Positions 17,841 to 30,566 of a DNA stretch of 64,000 nucleotides are shown piece after piece. This stretch comes from an uncultured Oscillospiraceae bacterium (GTDB taxonomy: Bacteria; Bacillota; Clostridia; Oscillospirales; Oscillospiraceae). A program made the position numbers and the translations under genes. The stretch spans positions 1 to 64,000 of the forward strand of contig CAKTPV010000010.1 in the NCBI GenBank assembly GCA_934591815.1, read 5' to 3'. The stretch's first letter is position 1, and every line of letters begins with the position of its first letter. Below the pieces are notes generated by a model. The model made no database searches, had not been told where the DNA came from, and saw only the letters and a list, made by a program, of their open reading frames with translations.

Positions 17841-19478
17841 GTGAAAAACAAAAAGGAAAATAAGGGGACGATCTGGCAAAAGATAGATATGCACATTCTG
17901 ATCCCGGGGGCACTTTGTCTGCTGCTGATTGTTGTGCTGGGCGCTGTCATTCCCCGTGAGTTTGACGCGGCGCTGCTGAATGTGCTGGATTGGATCATGA
18001 GCCACTTCAAGTGGGTCTACGTTCTGTGTGTGCTGATGGTCACGGCGCTGTGCCTGTTTATCGTGTTCAGCAAATGGGGCAACATCCGCTTCGGCGGAAA
18101 AGACGCAAGGCCCAGCCTGAAAACCAGCACCTGGTTTACGCTTTCTCTGACAGGAACCATCGCGGTGGGCATCTGCTTTTACGGTGTGTCTGGCCCGGTC
18201 AACCTGTTCATGAACCCACCGGAATTTCTGGGTGTCGAGGGCGGCACGGCCGAGGCCGTGATCCCCACGTTGGAATACTGTTTCCTGCATTATGGTATTC
18301 CTCCGTTCTTCCTGATCTGCTGTGTCGCACTGATGATCGCGTTGGTCTACTACAACGGCAGACAGAGTCTGAAAGCAAGCTCCACGCTCTCTCCGCTGCT
18401 GGGTGACAAGTGTCACGGCATCATCGGTACCCTTATCAATATCCTTGTCATTATCTGCATGATTGACTGTGGTACGAATATGGGTCTGGCAGTCATTCAG
18501 TTGAACGCAGGTATCGGCACGGTGTCCGGCATGAGTGAGACTCCCAGTTTCGAGCCGTATATTGTGATTGTTTATACCGTGCTGGCGATCGTGTTCGCAT
18601 GCTCCGGCGTACATAAGCTGATGGGTAAGCTCAGCAATTTCAACGCCATCTGCTACTTTGTTATTATGATTTTCGTGCTGCTGTTCGGGCCGGTAGGCGG
18701 CAACCGTCTGCTGACGCTGGGTTTTGAAGCTGTGGGACAGTATATCACGGATTTCCTCTCCATGATCTCCTTTGGTGATTCCGTGGCGCAGACAGGCTGG
18801 CAGAACAACAACACCATGTTCTACTATTCCTGGAATCTGGTGCCTGGCCTGCTGCAGGCGCTGTTCTATGTGTCCATTGCCTATGGGCGCAATCTGCGCC
18901 AGTTTATTCTGGTCAACTGCGTTATGCCTGCCGCCGTTACCGGTCTGTGGTATGTGATCTTCGGCGGTACGGCGATGCTCCAGATCCTGGATGGCAGCAA
19001 CCTGTACGACCTGATGCTTCAGTACGGCGATGGTATCGCGACCTTTGCATTCCTGGACACGCTGCCGGGCGGTGCGTTCCTGAAGTGGTTCTTCATCGTA
19101 CTGGCAATGATCACATTCATCACCTTCGCCGATTCTATTGCCTATTCAATCCCCATGCTCTTCATGAAGAAGACGGAGCTGGATCCTTCTCTGACAAAGG
19201 TGCCCAAGAGCTTCAACGCTACTGTTGGCCTGTTCATGGGCTTCCTTACCTTCGTGCTGCTGTATGTGGGCGGCTACGATGCACTGAACTCCGCCATCGT
19301 TGTCTGCGGCTTCCCTGCCGCGATCGTTACGATATTTGTGGTGATCGCCGCCGTCAAGTTCCTGAGCAACCGCAAAAAATATGACTATACTTACCGGGAG
19401 GAATTGGGTATTCCGGATGATGTCCCCGGTGAAGATCCGGGCGATCCGGTGCCGGAGGTACTGGAGATCATCGAATAA
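17841..19478 (+). CDS. BCCT-family (betaine/carnitine/choline) transporter
   Basis: A 545-residue, 12-helix membrane protein of the trimethylammonium-compound transporter family. Pattern evidence includes the early HILIPGALCLLL helix, the YNGRQS loop and the signature region GWQNNNTMFYYSWNLVPGLLQ, where CaiT and BetP keep tryptophans that cage the quaternary nitrogen. Start GTG 17841 sits behind GAGGAGG; upstream in-frame codons have no such site. Its place in the locus supports uptake of a quaternary amine that feeds the MttB-family enzyme. The substrate is inferred, not shown. Confidence 0.88.
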   Translation: MKNKKENKGTIWQKIDMHILIPGALCLLLIVVLGAVIPREFDAALLNVLDWIMSHFKWVYVLCVLMVTALCLFIVFSKWGNIRFGGKDARPSLKTSTWFTLSLTGTIAVGICFYGVSGPVNLFMNPPEFLGVEGGTAEAVIPTLEYCFLHYGIPPFFLICCVALMIALVYYNGRQSLKASSTLSPLLGDKCHGIIGTLINILVIICMIDCGTNMGLAVIQLNAGIGTVSGMSETPSFEPYIVIVYTVLAIVFACSGVHKLMGKLSNFNAICYFVIMIFVLLFGPVGGNRLLTLGFEAVGQYITDFLSMISFGDSVAQTGWQNNNTMFYYSWNLVPGLLQALFYVSIAYGRNLRQFILVNCVMPAAVTGLWYVIFGGTAMLQILDGSNLYDLMLQYGDGIATFAFLDTLPGGAFLKWFFIVLAMITFITFADSIAYSIPMLFMKKTELDPSLTKVPKSFNATVGLFMGFLTFVLLYVGGYDALNSAIVVCGFPAAIVTIFVVIAAVKFLSNRKKYDYTYREELGIPDDVPGEDPGDPVPEVLEIIE

Positions 19479-19502
19479 TTATATCAACAATTTCTTTCAT
19501 CG

Positions 19503-19543
19503 GACAGGGGCCGGGCGCTTTACAAAAAGCCCCGGCTCTTGTC
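19503..19543 (+). terminator. Hairpin after the transporter gene
   Basis: GACAGGGGCCGGG (19503-19515) pairs with 19531-19543 apart from two G-U pairs. No U-run follows, so it may be only a partial terminator. Confidence 0.55.
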
Positions 19544-19567
19544 TGAGCCTGTCATACATGCAGGAAG

Positions 19568-19582
19568 TGCAAAAAATTTTGC
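19568..19582. promoter_or_regulatory. Palindromic operator, copy 1
   Basis: TGCAAAAAATTTTGC is an imperfect palindrome whose right half runs into the -35 box of the activator gene. The identical 15-mer occurs at 33096-33110 and a variant at 33124-33138. I infer a binding site for the sigma-54 activator that represses its own gene here. Confidence 0.7.
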
Positions 19583-19607
19583 AACCTCAGAAAAGGCGTG
19601 GTATAAT
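19579..19607 (+). promoter_or_regulatory. Sigma-A-type promoter of the sigma-54 activator gene
   Basis: TTGCAA (19579-19584) and TATAAT (19602-19607) are separated by 17 bp. The -35 overlaps the palindrome, the usual arrangement for autorepression. Confidence 0.75.
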
Positions 19608-19647
19608 ACTGTCGGAAGGACTGCGATCATTGGCAAGGAGGATAGCT

Positions 19648-21366
19648 ATGCTAATAAATGAGACCTTACAGGTGCTGTCAGATTGCGGCTTGGGCGCCAT
19701 TGTGGCGAATGATGACAGTACGATCGTAGAGGCGAATCCTGCCGCGCTGACACTCTTGCATGATGATATGCTGGTCGGAAAAGCATTGACAGATGTGGCT
19801 CCGTGCTTGTGGCAGGATGATGCCTGCAATCTGTATACGTCGCCGGCGTTTGGCGTTTATCTTCTGCGCTGTCCCACGCCGCAGGTGGACGGCCTTTCTG
19901 AGAACGCGAAGCTGATCATATTCCGCGACGCGACCCGCGACGCCTGCCATGATATGCTGGTGCAGGTGCTGGGTCAAGTCAGTGAATCGGTGATCCTTTT
20001 TGACCATCAGGAGCGCATCTATATGCTCAATGACGCAGCGGAGCACATGGATTCCATCGTGACGGATGATGTAAGGGGCGAGATCGATGCCAATGTATAT
20101 ATACCGAAGGCGGGCAGCAAGCTGGCCATTCCGGAAGTGCTGCGGACGAGACAGGCAATACTGAATTTGCAGCAGCAATACACGACTCGGTATGGAAAAG
20201 AAGTACATGTTATTACTGACCTCTATCCCATCGTACAGAATGGTCAGGTGCTGGGCGCCTTCAATGTCATGAAGGACTGGAGCATGATCGAACGGCTGCA
20301 AAAGAAGATCATGGATCTACAGCAAAAGCTGGTGGATCAACAGATGCCGACAGCCACAAAGAACAAAAGCGGGCTGACCGCAAAATATCAGTTCCGGGAT
20401 ATTATTCACGTCAGCGGCACTATGCATGAGCTGGTCGCGCAGTGCCGGCAGGTAGCAAAAAACGACTCCTCCGTTATGTTGTATGGAGAAACAGGCACTG
20501 GAAAAGAGCTGTTGGCGCAAAGCATACACAATGCCAGCCGTCGTGCGGATGGACCGTTTCTAGCAATCAACTGCGCAGCGCTGCCGGAAAACCTGTTGGA
20601 GGGCATTCTCTTTGGCACGGAAAAAGGCGCATATACAGGAGCGGAACGACGTCCCGGTTTGTTAGAGCAGGCAGACGGTGGCACGTTGCTTCTGGATGAG
20701 TTGAACTCCATGGATATTTCCCTACAGGCAAAGCTTCTGCGGGTTCTGCAAGACGGCGTAGTACGGCGAGTAGGCGGCATGAGCGAAAAGAGCGTGGATG
20801 TGCGGTTTCTGTCCAATCTCAATATTCCACCTTATCAGGCGATTGCAGAGGGTAAGCTGCGGCAGGATCTGTTTTACCGGCTGGGTGTAGTCAACTTTAC
20901 GATCCCACCGCTGCGGCAGCGCAAGGAGGACATTCCGCTGCTGGCAAAGAGCTTTGTCGCAACGTATAATAAAAAGCTGCTGAAGAACGTGCGAAACATC
21001 GATGCGGAGACTCTGCAGTTGTTTATGTCGTACGATTGGCCTGGCAATGTCCGGGAATTACAGCACTGTATAGAGCATGCCATGAATGTCCTGCCGGATT
21101 CGCTGTCCACGATAACCGCAGCCTATATTCCGGCGCATATCCGCGGCGGACTGCCACATAAGGAAGCGGTGCAGACGAGCGTACAGACAACGCAGGAATT
21201 TGGCACCATGCTCCGCGGAATGGAACGGCAGGGTGTGGAGAACGCGCTCCGCCAGACGGGCGGCAACATCTCACAGGCGGCAAAGCTGCTGGGCCTCAGC
21301 CGTCAGAATTTGCAGTACCGGATACGGCGTTATCAGCTTGATCCAGCGGACTATACCAAAGCATAA
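19648..21366 (+). CDS. Sigma-54-dependent transcriptional activator (PAS, AAA+, Fis HTH)
   Basis: A 572-residue enhancer-binding protein. Residues 1-100 and 105-215 look like two PAS-type sensor modules, followed by a short coiled linker (MIERLQKKIMDLQQKL). The AAA+ domain has Walker A GETGTGKE (280-287), the sigma-54-contacting loop GAYTGA (327-332) and Walker B TLLLDE (346-351). The C-terminal Fis-type helix-turn-helix reads GGNISQAAKLLGLSRQNLQY. No receiver domain is present, so it senses a ligand directly. Start ATG 19648 follows AAGGAGG; the long upstream extension of the frame is not used. Predicted targets are its own promoter and the glycyl radical enzyme operon. Confidence 0.93.
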   Translation: MLINETLQVLSDCGLGAIVANDDSTIVEANPAALTLLHDDMLVGKALTDVAPCLWQDDACNLYTSPAFGVYLLRCPTPQVDGLSENAKLIIFRDATRDACHDMLVQVLGQVSESVILFDHQERIYMLNDAAEHMDSIVTDDVRGEIDANVYIPKAGSKLAIPEVLRTRQAILNLQQQYTTRYGKEVHVITDLYPIVQNGQVLGAFNVMKDWSMIERLQKKIMDLQQKLVDQQMPTATKNKSGLTAKYQFRDIIHVSGTMHELVAQCRQVAKNDSSVMLYGETGTGKELLAQSIHNASRRADGPFLAINCAALPENLLEGILFGTEKGAYTGAERRPGLLEQADGGTLLLDELNSMDISLQAKLLRVLQDGVVRRVGGMSEKSVDVRFLSNLNIPPYQAIAEGKLRQDLFYRLGVVNFTIPPLRQRKEDIPLLAKSFVATYNKKLLKNVRNIDAETLQLFMSYDWPGNVRELQHCIEHAMNVLPDSLSTITAAYIPAHIRGGLPHKEAVQTSVQTTQEFGTMLRGMERQGVENALRQTGGNISQAAKLLGLSRQNLQYRIRRYQLDPADYTKA

Positions 21367-21375
21367 TGTAATAGG

Positions 21376-21416
21376 AAGAAGCCACGCAGAAACACGGCGT
21401 TTCTGCGTGGCTTCTT
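21376..21416 (+). terminator. Terminator after the sigma-54 activator gene
   Basis: AAGAAGCCACGCAGAAA pairs with 21400-21416, giving a 17-bp stem. Confidence 0.8.
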
Positions 21417-21550
21417 GCCCTTGCGACCATGCAGAGGAATTGCCTACAATATCCATAGGAAAAGACGATAAAGCATAGAAAATGCCCTATCTGCCAATAG
21501 CTGCCACTATTATAATGAAAGCTACAATCAGAACAAAGGAGAAGAAGACT

Positions 21551-22594
21551 ATGAATTCTATGGAACGAGTTGTGGCGGCTCTGCAGCATCAGGAGCCGGA
21601 TCGTGTACCGGTATATCCCATTCTCTGCGGCATTACCCGCAAGCTGACCGGCGTCAGCTATCCGGAGTGGTCGCAGGACGCCGACAAGTGCGCGGAAGCC
21701 TTTATCAAATCAACGGAGGAGTTTGATATCGACTGTATCGTGACCCTGATCGACCTGTCCGTTGAATGTGCCGCATGGGGTCAGAAGCTGATCTTTGACG
21801 AGAACGAGGCAGCGCATCCCGACTACAGCCAGTGCGTGATCCAGGATCTTGATGACTATCCCAAGATCAAGAAGGTGGACTACCGCACCTGCGACCGCAT
21901 GATGATGCACATTGATGTGTGCAAGAAGCTGGTGGCAGCCAAGGGCGGCGAAAAGCCCATTGTGGCATTCGTGTTCGGCCCGCTGGGCGTGTTGTCCATG
22001 CTGCGCAATCAGGAAGATCTGTACATGGATATCTACGATGATCCTGACGCGGTAAAGGAAGCCGTCAAGGAGATCAACGAAACGCTGAAGGAATACTGCA
22101 TCGCGCTGGCTGAAACGGGCATCAATGCGATCATGTTCGATACGCTGTTTGCTTCCGGTTCTATTATGTCCAAGGAGATGTGGGACGATATGGAGGGCGA
22201 GGCGATCGAGGAGCTGAGCAACGTTGTCCGCGAGCATAACTGCATGGTCATGATCCATAACTGCGGCGAGAAGATCTACTTCGACGCACAGATCAAGCGC
22301 ATGGACCCTGTGGCAATCTCCTTCCTGTATCCGCCGGATGACTGCGCCAGCTTTGCGGAGTGCAAGGAGAAGTACGGCGACAAGGTGACGCTGATCGGCT
22401 GTGTGACGCCTGCCAACGCGGTGTTTGGTACCGACGAGGAGTGGGATAAGCAGTGCACAGATCAGATCGACGCCATGGCGAAGGGCGGCGGCTTCATGCT
22501 GGCCACCGGCTGTGAATATCCGGCTAACGCCACGTTTGACCGTGCGCAGCGGATGATCGATATTGCCAAGACCTACGGGGTTTATAAGAAGTAA
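21551..22594 (+). CDS. Second MtaA-like (UroD-fold) methyltransferase
   Basis: A 347-residue UroD-superfamily protein. HNCG (VMIHNCGEKIYF) and the late cysteine in LATGCEYPANA form the zinc triad expected of methylcorrinoid:thiol methyltransferases. Start ATG 21551 follows AAAGGAGAAG. Its TAA overlaps the ATG of the CobW-like gene by one base, so the pair is coupled. It is a distant paralogue of the 16294 protein. In acetogens UroD-fold proteins also act as first methyltransferases on methoxylated substrates, so donor or acceptor side remains open. Confidence 0.82.
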   Translation: MNSMERVVAALQHQEPDRVPVYPILCGITRKLTGVSYPEWSQDADKCAEAFIKSTEEFDIDCIVTLIDLSVECAAWGQKLIFDENEAAHPDYSQCVIQDLDDYPKIKKVDYRTCDRMMMHIDVCKKLVAAKGGEKPIVAFVFGPLGVLSMLRNQEDLYMDIYDDPDAVKEAVKEINETLKEYCIALAETGINAIMFDTLFASGSIMSKEMWDDMEGEAIEELSNVVREHNCMVMIHNCGEKIYFDAQIKRMDPVAISFLYPPDDCASFAECKEKYGDKVTLIGCVTPANAVFGTDEEWDKQCTDQIDAMAKGGGFMLATGCEYPANATFDRAQRMIDIAKTYGVYKK

Positions 22595-23526
22595 TGACAA
22601 AAATCGACCTTATCAACGGATTCCTGGGCAGCGGAAAGACAACGTTTATCCACCGTTATCTCCCGTGGTTGACAGCTCGCGGAGAGCGCGTAGCCGTAAT
22701 CGAAAACGAATTCGGTACTGCGGGAATGGATACCGCGATCCTTTCCCAGACAGGCGTGCAAGTGCGGGAATTATCCGGAGGCTGTGTCTGCTGTGGGCAA
22801 AAGGTGAATTTCTACCGGCTCCTGCGTGAGCTCTGCGCCAGCGGAGAGTGGGATCGAGTGATCGTCGAGCCTTCCGGCGTATTTAACTGCGATGATTTTC
22901 TGGACATCGTGGAAAAGGTAGACATACGGGCGTGCGGCTATCTGAACGGTATCATAACGGTTCTGGCTCCTGCCGATATGAAATTGACGTTGCCACAGCA
23001 GCAGGAAATGCTGTACAGCCAACTGCACAGCAGCGGTGCAATCCTTCTGAGCCAGCGTGACGGCCCTACCGAGGGAATGAGTACGGCTGTCCGGACATGG
23101 GTCGATCAGATATTGGCACAGCAGGGGTGTGCCAGCTCATTTATGGGCCTGATAGAAGATACCGCGTGGAATAAGCTCACCGATGCGGAGATGGCGGAGC
23201 TCTCCTGCGCCGGTTGGCGGCGCAAGGAGCATTGGCGCAGCCATATGAACCACCAAAGCTTTGCGCAGAGCCTATCCATCTTTTCAAAACGCCTTTGGGA
23301 CGAAGCGGCTCTGTCCTCTGCACTGATAAAGGCGATGGACGGCAGCTGCGGCACGGTATATCGGATCAAGGGCTGCGTTGAGGGCGCGGAAGGAGTGTTG
23401 TATCAGGTGAATGCTGCACCCAATCAGTTGGGGATTCAGTCAGCAACAGAATGGCCGGGCGGCAAAATGCTCAATGTGATCGGGCGTGATTTAGATCGCA
23501 CGGCACTGAAAACACTTCTGACATGA
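22594..23526 (+). CDS. CobW/G3E-family GTP-binding metallochaperone
   Basis: A 310-residue P-loop GTPase. Walker A is GFLGSGKTT near the N-terminus, and the metal-binding signature is GGCVCCG (residues about 63-69). The C-terminal CobW domain is present but short. G3E GTPases insert or deliver metals such as Zn, Co or Ni to client proteins. Coupled to a zinc-dependent MtaA-like gene, this one plausibly loads zinc or assists cobalamin handling for that enzyme. Confidence 0.85.
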   Translation: MTKIDLINGFLGSGKTTFIHRYLPWLTARGERVAVIENEFGTAGMDTAILSQTGVQVRELSGGCVCCGQKVNFYRLLRELCASGEWDRVIVEPSGVFNCDDFLDIVEKVDIRACGYLNGIITVLAPADMKLTLPQQQEMLYSQLHSSGAILLSQRDGPTEGMSTAVRTWVDQILAQQGCASSFMGLIEDTAWNKLTDAEMAELSCAGWRRKEHWRSHMNHQSFAQSLSIFSKRLWDEAALSSALIKAMDGSCGTVYRIKGCVEGAEGVLYQVNAAPNQLGIQSATEWPGGKMLNVIGRDLDRTALKTLLT

Positions 23527-23560
23527 GTGTGGTACAAATTATCTCATAAGGGGAGAGAAA

Positions 23561-23602
23561 AGAAGGTTGCTTGAATTTCCATTCAGGCAGCCTTCTTGTT
23601 TC
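23561..23602 (+). terminator. Terminator after the CobW-like gene
   Basis: AGAAGGTTGCTTGAAT (23561-23576) pairs with 23581-23596 with two G-U pairs, and TTGTTTC follows. Confidence 0.75.
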
Positions 23603-23613
23603 GATTATTAACA

Positions 23614-23652
23614 GTGCAGAGGAGAGGCTCGCAACGAACCTCTCCTCTGCAC
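23614..23652 (-). terminator. Terminator downstream of abfD
   Basis: GTGCAGAGGAGAGG pairs with CCTCTCCTCTGCAC, just past the abfD stop on the minus strand. Confidence 0.7.
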
Positions 23653-23668
23653 TTATTTGTTAGGGGGA

Positions 23669-25144
23669 TTACTCTTCAATACCGGCAATATTCTTGGCTA
23701 GTTTCTTCTTGCCCTGGATGTTGCCCTGCCGGGCGATCATGACACGCTGGGCCTGGGGAGAGCCTGCGCCGTGCAGGGACTCGGTGCGGTAGCCGACCGC
23801 TGCCGCGCCCAGACACATGTTCTCAAGGAAGCGCAGCACCTTCTGCCGGTTCTCGGTACTGACGCCCTCGTGAGTGGCGAAATACTTGTTGCAGATCTCG
23901 CTGATGGTCTCGCCCTGATTGCCCACAGGCAGATCGGAGCTGAAGTCCTTCTCGCTGGGCATGGTGACCATCAGGCCGCCCGCAATATCCTCTGCCAGAC
24001 GAACGATCTCATAGGGGAAGCGGGTGACGTTCTGCTTGCAGACGTTGGCCAGCAGCAGGTCAATCTGATAGTTGCCCGCCTTGGTGGGGCAGCCCTCGCA
24101 GGAGCAGGCGATGCCGCAGGAATACAACGTCTCATTCAGATGCGTCATCTCAATGAGCTTGTCCTTGATGTGGCTGGCCTTCTCCACGCCGTTGTACTCG
24201 GCGGCCAGCGCTGCCGCGCCGATGACCACGTCGCCCACGCCGACTTTGCAGCCGCCGTAGCTCTGGCGGTGATAACCGGCGAAGCGCTCCACCATCATAC
24301 CGGCAAATTCATACTCGCCGTTGAGGAATACATACTCATTGGGGATAAACACATGATCCAGGACGACCAGTGCTTCCTGTCCGCCGAACTTGCTGTTGCC
24401 TACGTCGATGCAGCCCTCCTCCAGCTTGCGGGTATCGCAGGACTGGCGACCGTAGATCATGTACAGGCCCTCGGCGTCAGAGGGGCAGGCGAAGGAGACT
24501 GCGTAATCCTTGTCCGCCTCGCCCATGGCGATGGTGGGCATGAAGATGTGCCAGTGGGAGTTCACCGCGCCGGTCTGGTGTACCTTGGCACCGTTGACCA
24601 CGATGCCGTCGGGGCGGCGCTCCACCACCCGCAGGAACAGGTCGGGATCCTTCTGCTGATGGGGCGCCTTGCTGCGGTCGCCCTTGGGGTCGGTCATAGC
24701 GCCGTCCACCGTCAGGTCGTTGTCCTGCACCATAATGAGGAACTTCTTGAAGTTCTCGTGGTAGTGGGTGCCGCACTTCTCGTCCACTTCATAGGTGGTG
24801 GAGTACACAGCGTTGAAAGCGTCCATACCCACGCAGCGCTGGAAGCAGGAGGCGGTCTTCTGGCCCAGCAGGCGCTGCATCTTTACCTTCTTCACCAGAT
24901 CGTCCGCAGACTGATGCAGGTGGGTGAAGCGGTTGACCTTCCGTCCGGTGAGGTTGGAGGTGGCGGTCATGAGCTCCTCGTACTGAGGATCCTGCGCCAA
25001 AGCGTAGGTCATGGCCACACAGTTGATGGAGGGGCGGATGATGGGGTGATCCACCCAGTTGTCGATCTTCTCGCCGAACATGTACACGCGGGTGTTCAGC
25101 TTGCGCAGGGAGTCGATATACTCTTTCGCGGTCATCAATGCCAT
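23669..25144 (-). CDS. abfD: 4-hydroxybutyryl-CoA dehydratase / vinylacetyl-CoA isomerase
   Basis: A 491-residue flavin and [4Fe-4S] enzyme that converts 4-hydroxybutyryl-CoA to crotonyl-CoA, a step toward butyrate from GABA or succinate. All four cluster ligands known from the Clostridium aminobutyricum enzyme are visible: C100 and C104 (ASCFQRC), H292 and C299 (YHRQSYGGC). Length matches the family. GGAGGATCG precedes ATG 25144. The gene lies 18 bp downstream of nifJ on the same strand and is probably co-transcribed. No CoA transferase or 4-hydroxybutyrate dehydrogenase gene lies beside it. Confidence 0.95.
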   Translation of the reverse strand: MALMTAKEYIDSLRKLNTRVYMFGEKIDNWVDHPIIRPSINCVAMTYALAQDPQYEELMTATSNLTGRKVNRFTHLHQSADDLVKKVKMQRLLGQKTASCFQRCVGMDAFNAVYSTTYEVDEKCGTHYHENFKKFLIMVQDNDLTVDGAMTDPKGDRSKAPHQQKDPDLFLRVVERRPDGIVVNGAKVHQTGAVNSHWHIFMPTIAMGEADKDYAVSFACPSDAEGLYMIYGRQSCDTRKLEEGCIDVGNSKFGGQEALVVLDHVFIPNEYVFLNGEYEFAGMMVERFAGYHRQSYGGCKVGVGDVVIGAAALAAEYNGVEKASHIKDKLIEMTHLNETLYSCGIACSCEGCPTKAGNYQIDLLLANVCKQNVTRFPYEIVRLAEDIAGGLMVTMPSEKDFSSDLPVGNQGETISEICNKYFATHEGVSTENRQKVLRFLENMCLGAAAVGYRTESLHGAGSPQAQRVMIARQGNIQGKKKLAKNIAGIEE

Positions 25145-25162
25145 GGTTCGATCCTCCTTTTC

Positions 25163-28666
<3,504 letters not shown>

Positions 28667-28772
28667 AAAGAAAGACCTCCTCGTGTAGGTTTTTTACAAG
28701 ATTAGGGCATATTTGCGAATTTACAATTTCTATTTTACTGACCGGGCTATAAAAATGATTTGCTCCGTTTCG

Positions 28773-28919
28773 CTTTTTCTTTGCCGTTTCTCTTGCCTTG
28801 ACGTGGGGTGTTCGTTTCGGTGTCGGGCGGCGTGGAAGGAGTTGACACTATATAAAATTAGTGCAGCAATACCCGAAGAAAAAAGAAAGCTGAGTATCCG
28901 ATAAGCGGCAAAGAAAAAG
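28773..28919. repeat. 14-bp inverted repeat in the nifJ / opine dehydrogenase divergent region
   Basis: CTTTTTCTTTGCCG (28773-28786) and its exact reverse complement (28906-28919) flank about 120 bp in the 380-bp intergenic region. They could form a cruciform or bind one regulator at both promoters. A TTGACA occurs at 28839, but I see no matching -10. Nothing else in the gap is recognisable. Confidence 0.5.
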
Positions 28920-29046
28920 AAAGATTGAGCAAAGCGAACAGCGGCGACATTCGATACAATGACCTCAGATGGTGGGTCGCGGCAATGAATTGCAAGTTGG
29001 AACACGACCCAATTTTACGGACTACTATTTTAAGGAGGATATCACA

Positions 29047-30312
29047 ATGGATATGAGTTATTTGAAGGATATGCCTATCGCGATCCTGGGTGCTGGCGCT
29101 GTGGGCAAGACCATGGCTGCTGACTGCGCTCTGGCTGGCAAGGAAGTCCGCCTGTGGGATCAGCCCCGCTTCGCTAAGACCAACTTCACCAACATCGAGA
29201 AGACCGGCATCACTCTGGCCGGTGCACAGTTCAGCTACTTCGGCTATCAGCGCAAGGGCACTGTGAAGATCGCTCTGGCTACCGACGACATGGCTAAGGC
29301 CGTGAAGGGCGCTGGCATCATCATTGTGGCCGCCGTGGCCGTGGCCCACGAGACCATCTTCCGTGAGCTGATCCCCCTGCTGGAGGACGGCCAGGTCATC
29401 CACATCCTGCCCGATAACTGTGGCACCTTCATCTTCCGCAAGCTGATGCGTGAGATGAACTGCACCAAGAAGGTCATCGTTGGCGCTTGGTACACTGCTC
29501 CCTATGGCATCCGCATCGTGCGCCGCGGCGGCGTCGTCACCAACGAGTGCAAGGTGGAAGACCGTATCACCACCATCCGTGGTTGCGCTCTGCCCGACAC
29601 CGACACCGATGCCTTCATGGCTTCCGCCTGGTACATTCCCGCTTTCGGCGCTATCATGGATGCTGACGGCGAGGTCACCATCTCCAAGAAGGGCGAGGAG
29701 TTCCACCACGGCTTCGTGCGCGGCAACACCGTTCTGGACATCAACCTGTCCAACGTCAACCCCGTCATCCATGTTCCCGGCGCCGTTCTGGGCGCTGCCG
29801 TGATGCAGAACTTCGATACCGTTCTGGGTCAGGATAAGAAGAACTACTCCCTGTACGGCTTCGCACTGTGCCCGGCTATCGCCGAGGTTCAGGCCAAGTT
29901 CTGGGAGGAAGAGAAGGCTCTGGCTGCCAAGATGGAAGTGGGCCTGTGCACTGTGAATTATGAGGACTTCTTCTCCCGTACTACCATGTACGGCAAGGAG
30001 TACATGGGCCCCGACTTCGCAGTGCCCTTCACCGAGAAGTACGAGAACTTCTACGGCGACGGCCCCTTCGATCTGGAGAACCGCTACATCACCGAGGATG
30101 TGCCCGTGGGCTGCTACCTGATGAGCCAGCTGGGCAAGAAGTACGGCGTAGCCACCCCCATCATCGACTCCATGATCCTGCTGGCCAGCACCATGCTCAA
30201 GCGTGATCTGGCTGCCGAGAGCAAGTACACTCTGGATTATCTGGATATCGGCCACATGAACCACGAGCAGCTGCAGGCTTACCTGCGCGAGGGCGTGTAC
30301 ACCGCTAAGTAA
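29047..30312 (+). CDS. NAD(P)-dependent octopine/nopaline dehydrogenase-family protein
   Basis: A 421-residue protein with an N-terminal Rossmann fold (AILGAGAVGKTMAADCALAG) and the opine dehydrogenase C-terminal helical domain, including the substrate-region segment NPVIHVPGAVLG. The family reductively joins a 2-oxo acid to an amino acid, or works in reverse. ATG 29047 follows TAAGGAGG. Codon use is very uniform (CTG, GCT, AAG and GAG dominate), unlike neighbouring genes, which suggests very high expression. It stands alone between a long promoter region and a strong terminator. The substrate is unknown. Confidence 0.85.
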   Translation: MDMSYLKDMPIAILGAGAVGKTMAADCALAGKEVRLWDQPRFAKTNFTNIEKTGITLAGAQFSYFGYQRKGTVKIALATDDMAKAVKGAGIIIVAAVAVAHETIFRELIPLLEDGQVIHILPDNCGTFIFRKLMREMNCTKKVIVGAWYTAPYGIRIVRRGGVVTNECKVEDRITTIRGCALPDTDTDAFMASAWYIPAFGAIMDADGEVTISKKGEEFHHGFVRGNTVLDINLSNVNPVIHVPGAVLGAAVMQNFDTVLGQDKKNYSLYGFALCPAIAEVQAKFWEEEKALAAKMEVGLCTVNYEDFFSRTTMYGKEYMGPDFAVPFTEKYENFYGDGPFDLENRYITEDVPVGCYLMSQLGKKYGVATPIIDSMILLASTMLKRDLAAESKYTLDYLDIGHMNHEQLQAYLREGVYTAK

Positions 30313-30442
30313 ACAATACAGCGATTTAAGGTGTTGTTACCCTAGATGGGGTACGGCAGAGGTTGCCATTCTGTCGGCTCCTACCTCCTCATACAAAGCA
30401 ATACACAGACATTGCCTCTCGATAAGAACTATCGTGCGGCAA

Positions 30443-30485
30443 GAGAAAACGGTACAGTTTCGGCTGTACCGTTTTCTCACTCTTG
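30443..30485 (+). terminator. Terminator after the opine-dehydrogenase gene
   Basis: GAGAAAACGGTACAG pairs perfectly with 30464-30478 across TTTCGG. It lies 130 bp beyond the stop. Confidence 0.85.
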
Positions 30486-30532
30486 CCTTGATACAAAAAT
30501 GACAGATTTTTTGTCAGAATCGACATAGCCCC

Positions 30533-30561
30533 TTGACAAACCGCAAAGGCGTGCCTATACT
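30533..30561 (+). promoter_or_regulatory. Promoter of the marR-MATE operon
   Basis: A perfect TTGACA (30533-30538) and TATACT (30556-30561) are separated by 17 bp. Confidence 0.88.
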
Positions 30562-30566
30562 ATGCT

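Noticed and set aside
28858..30264. A long frame antisense to the opine-dehydrogenase gene
   Set aside because: Produced by the uniform codon use of the sense gene; the product has no family features.
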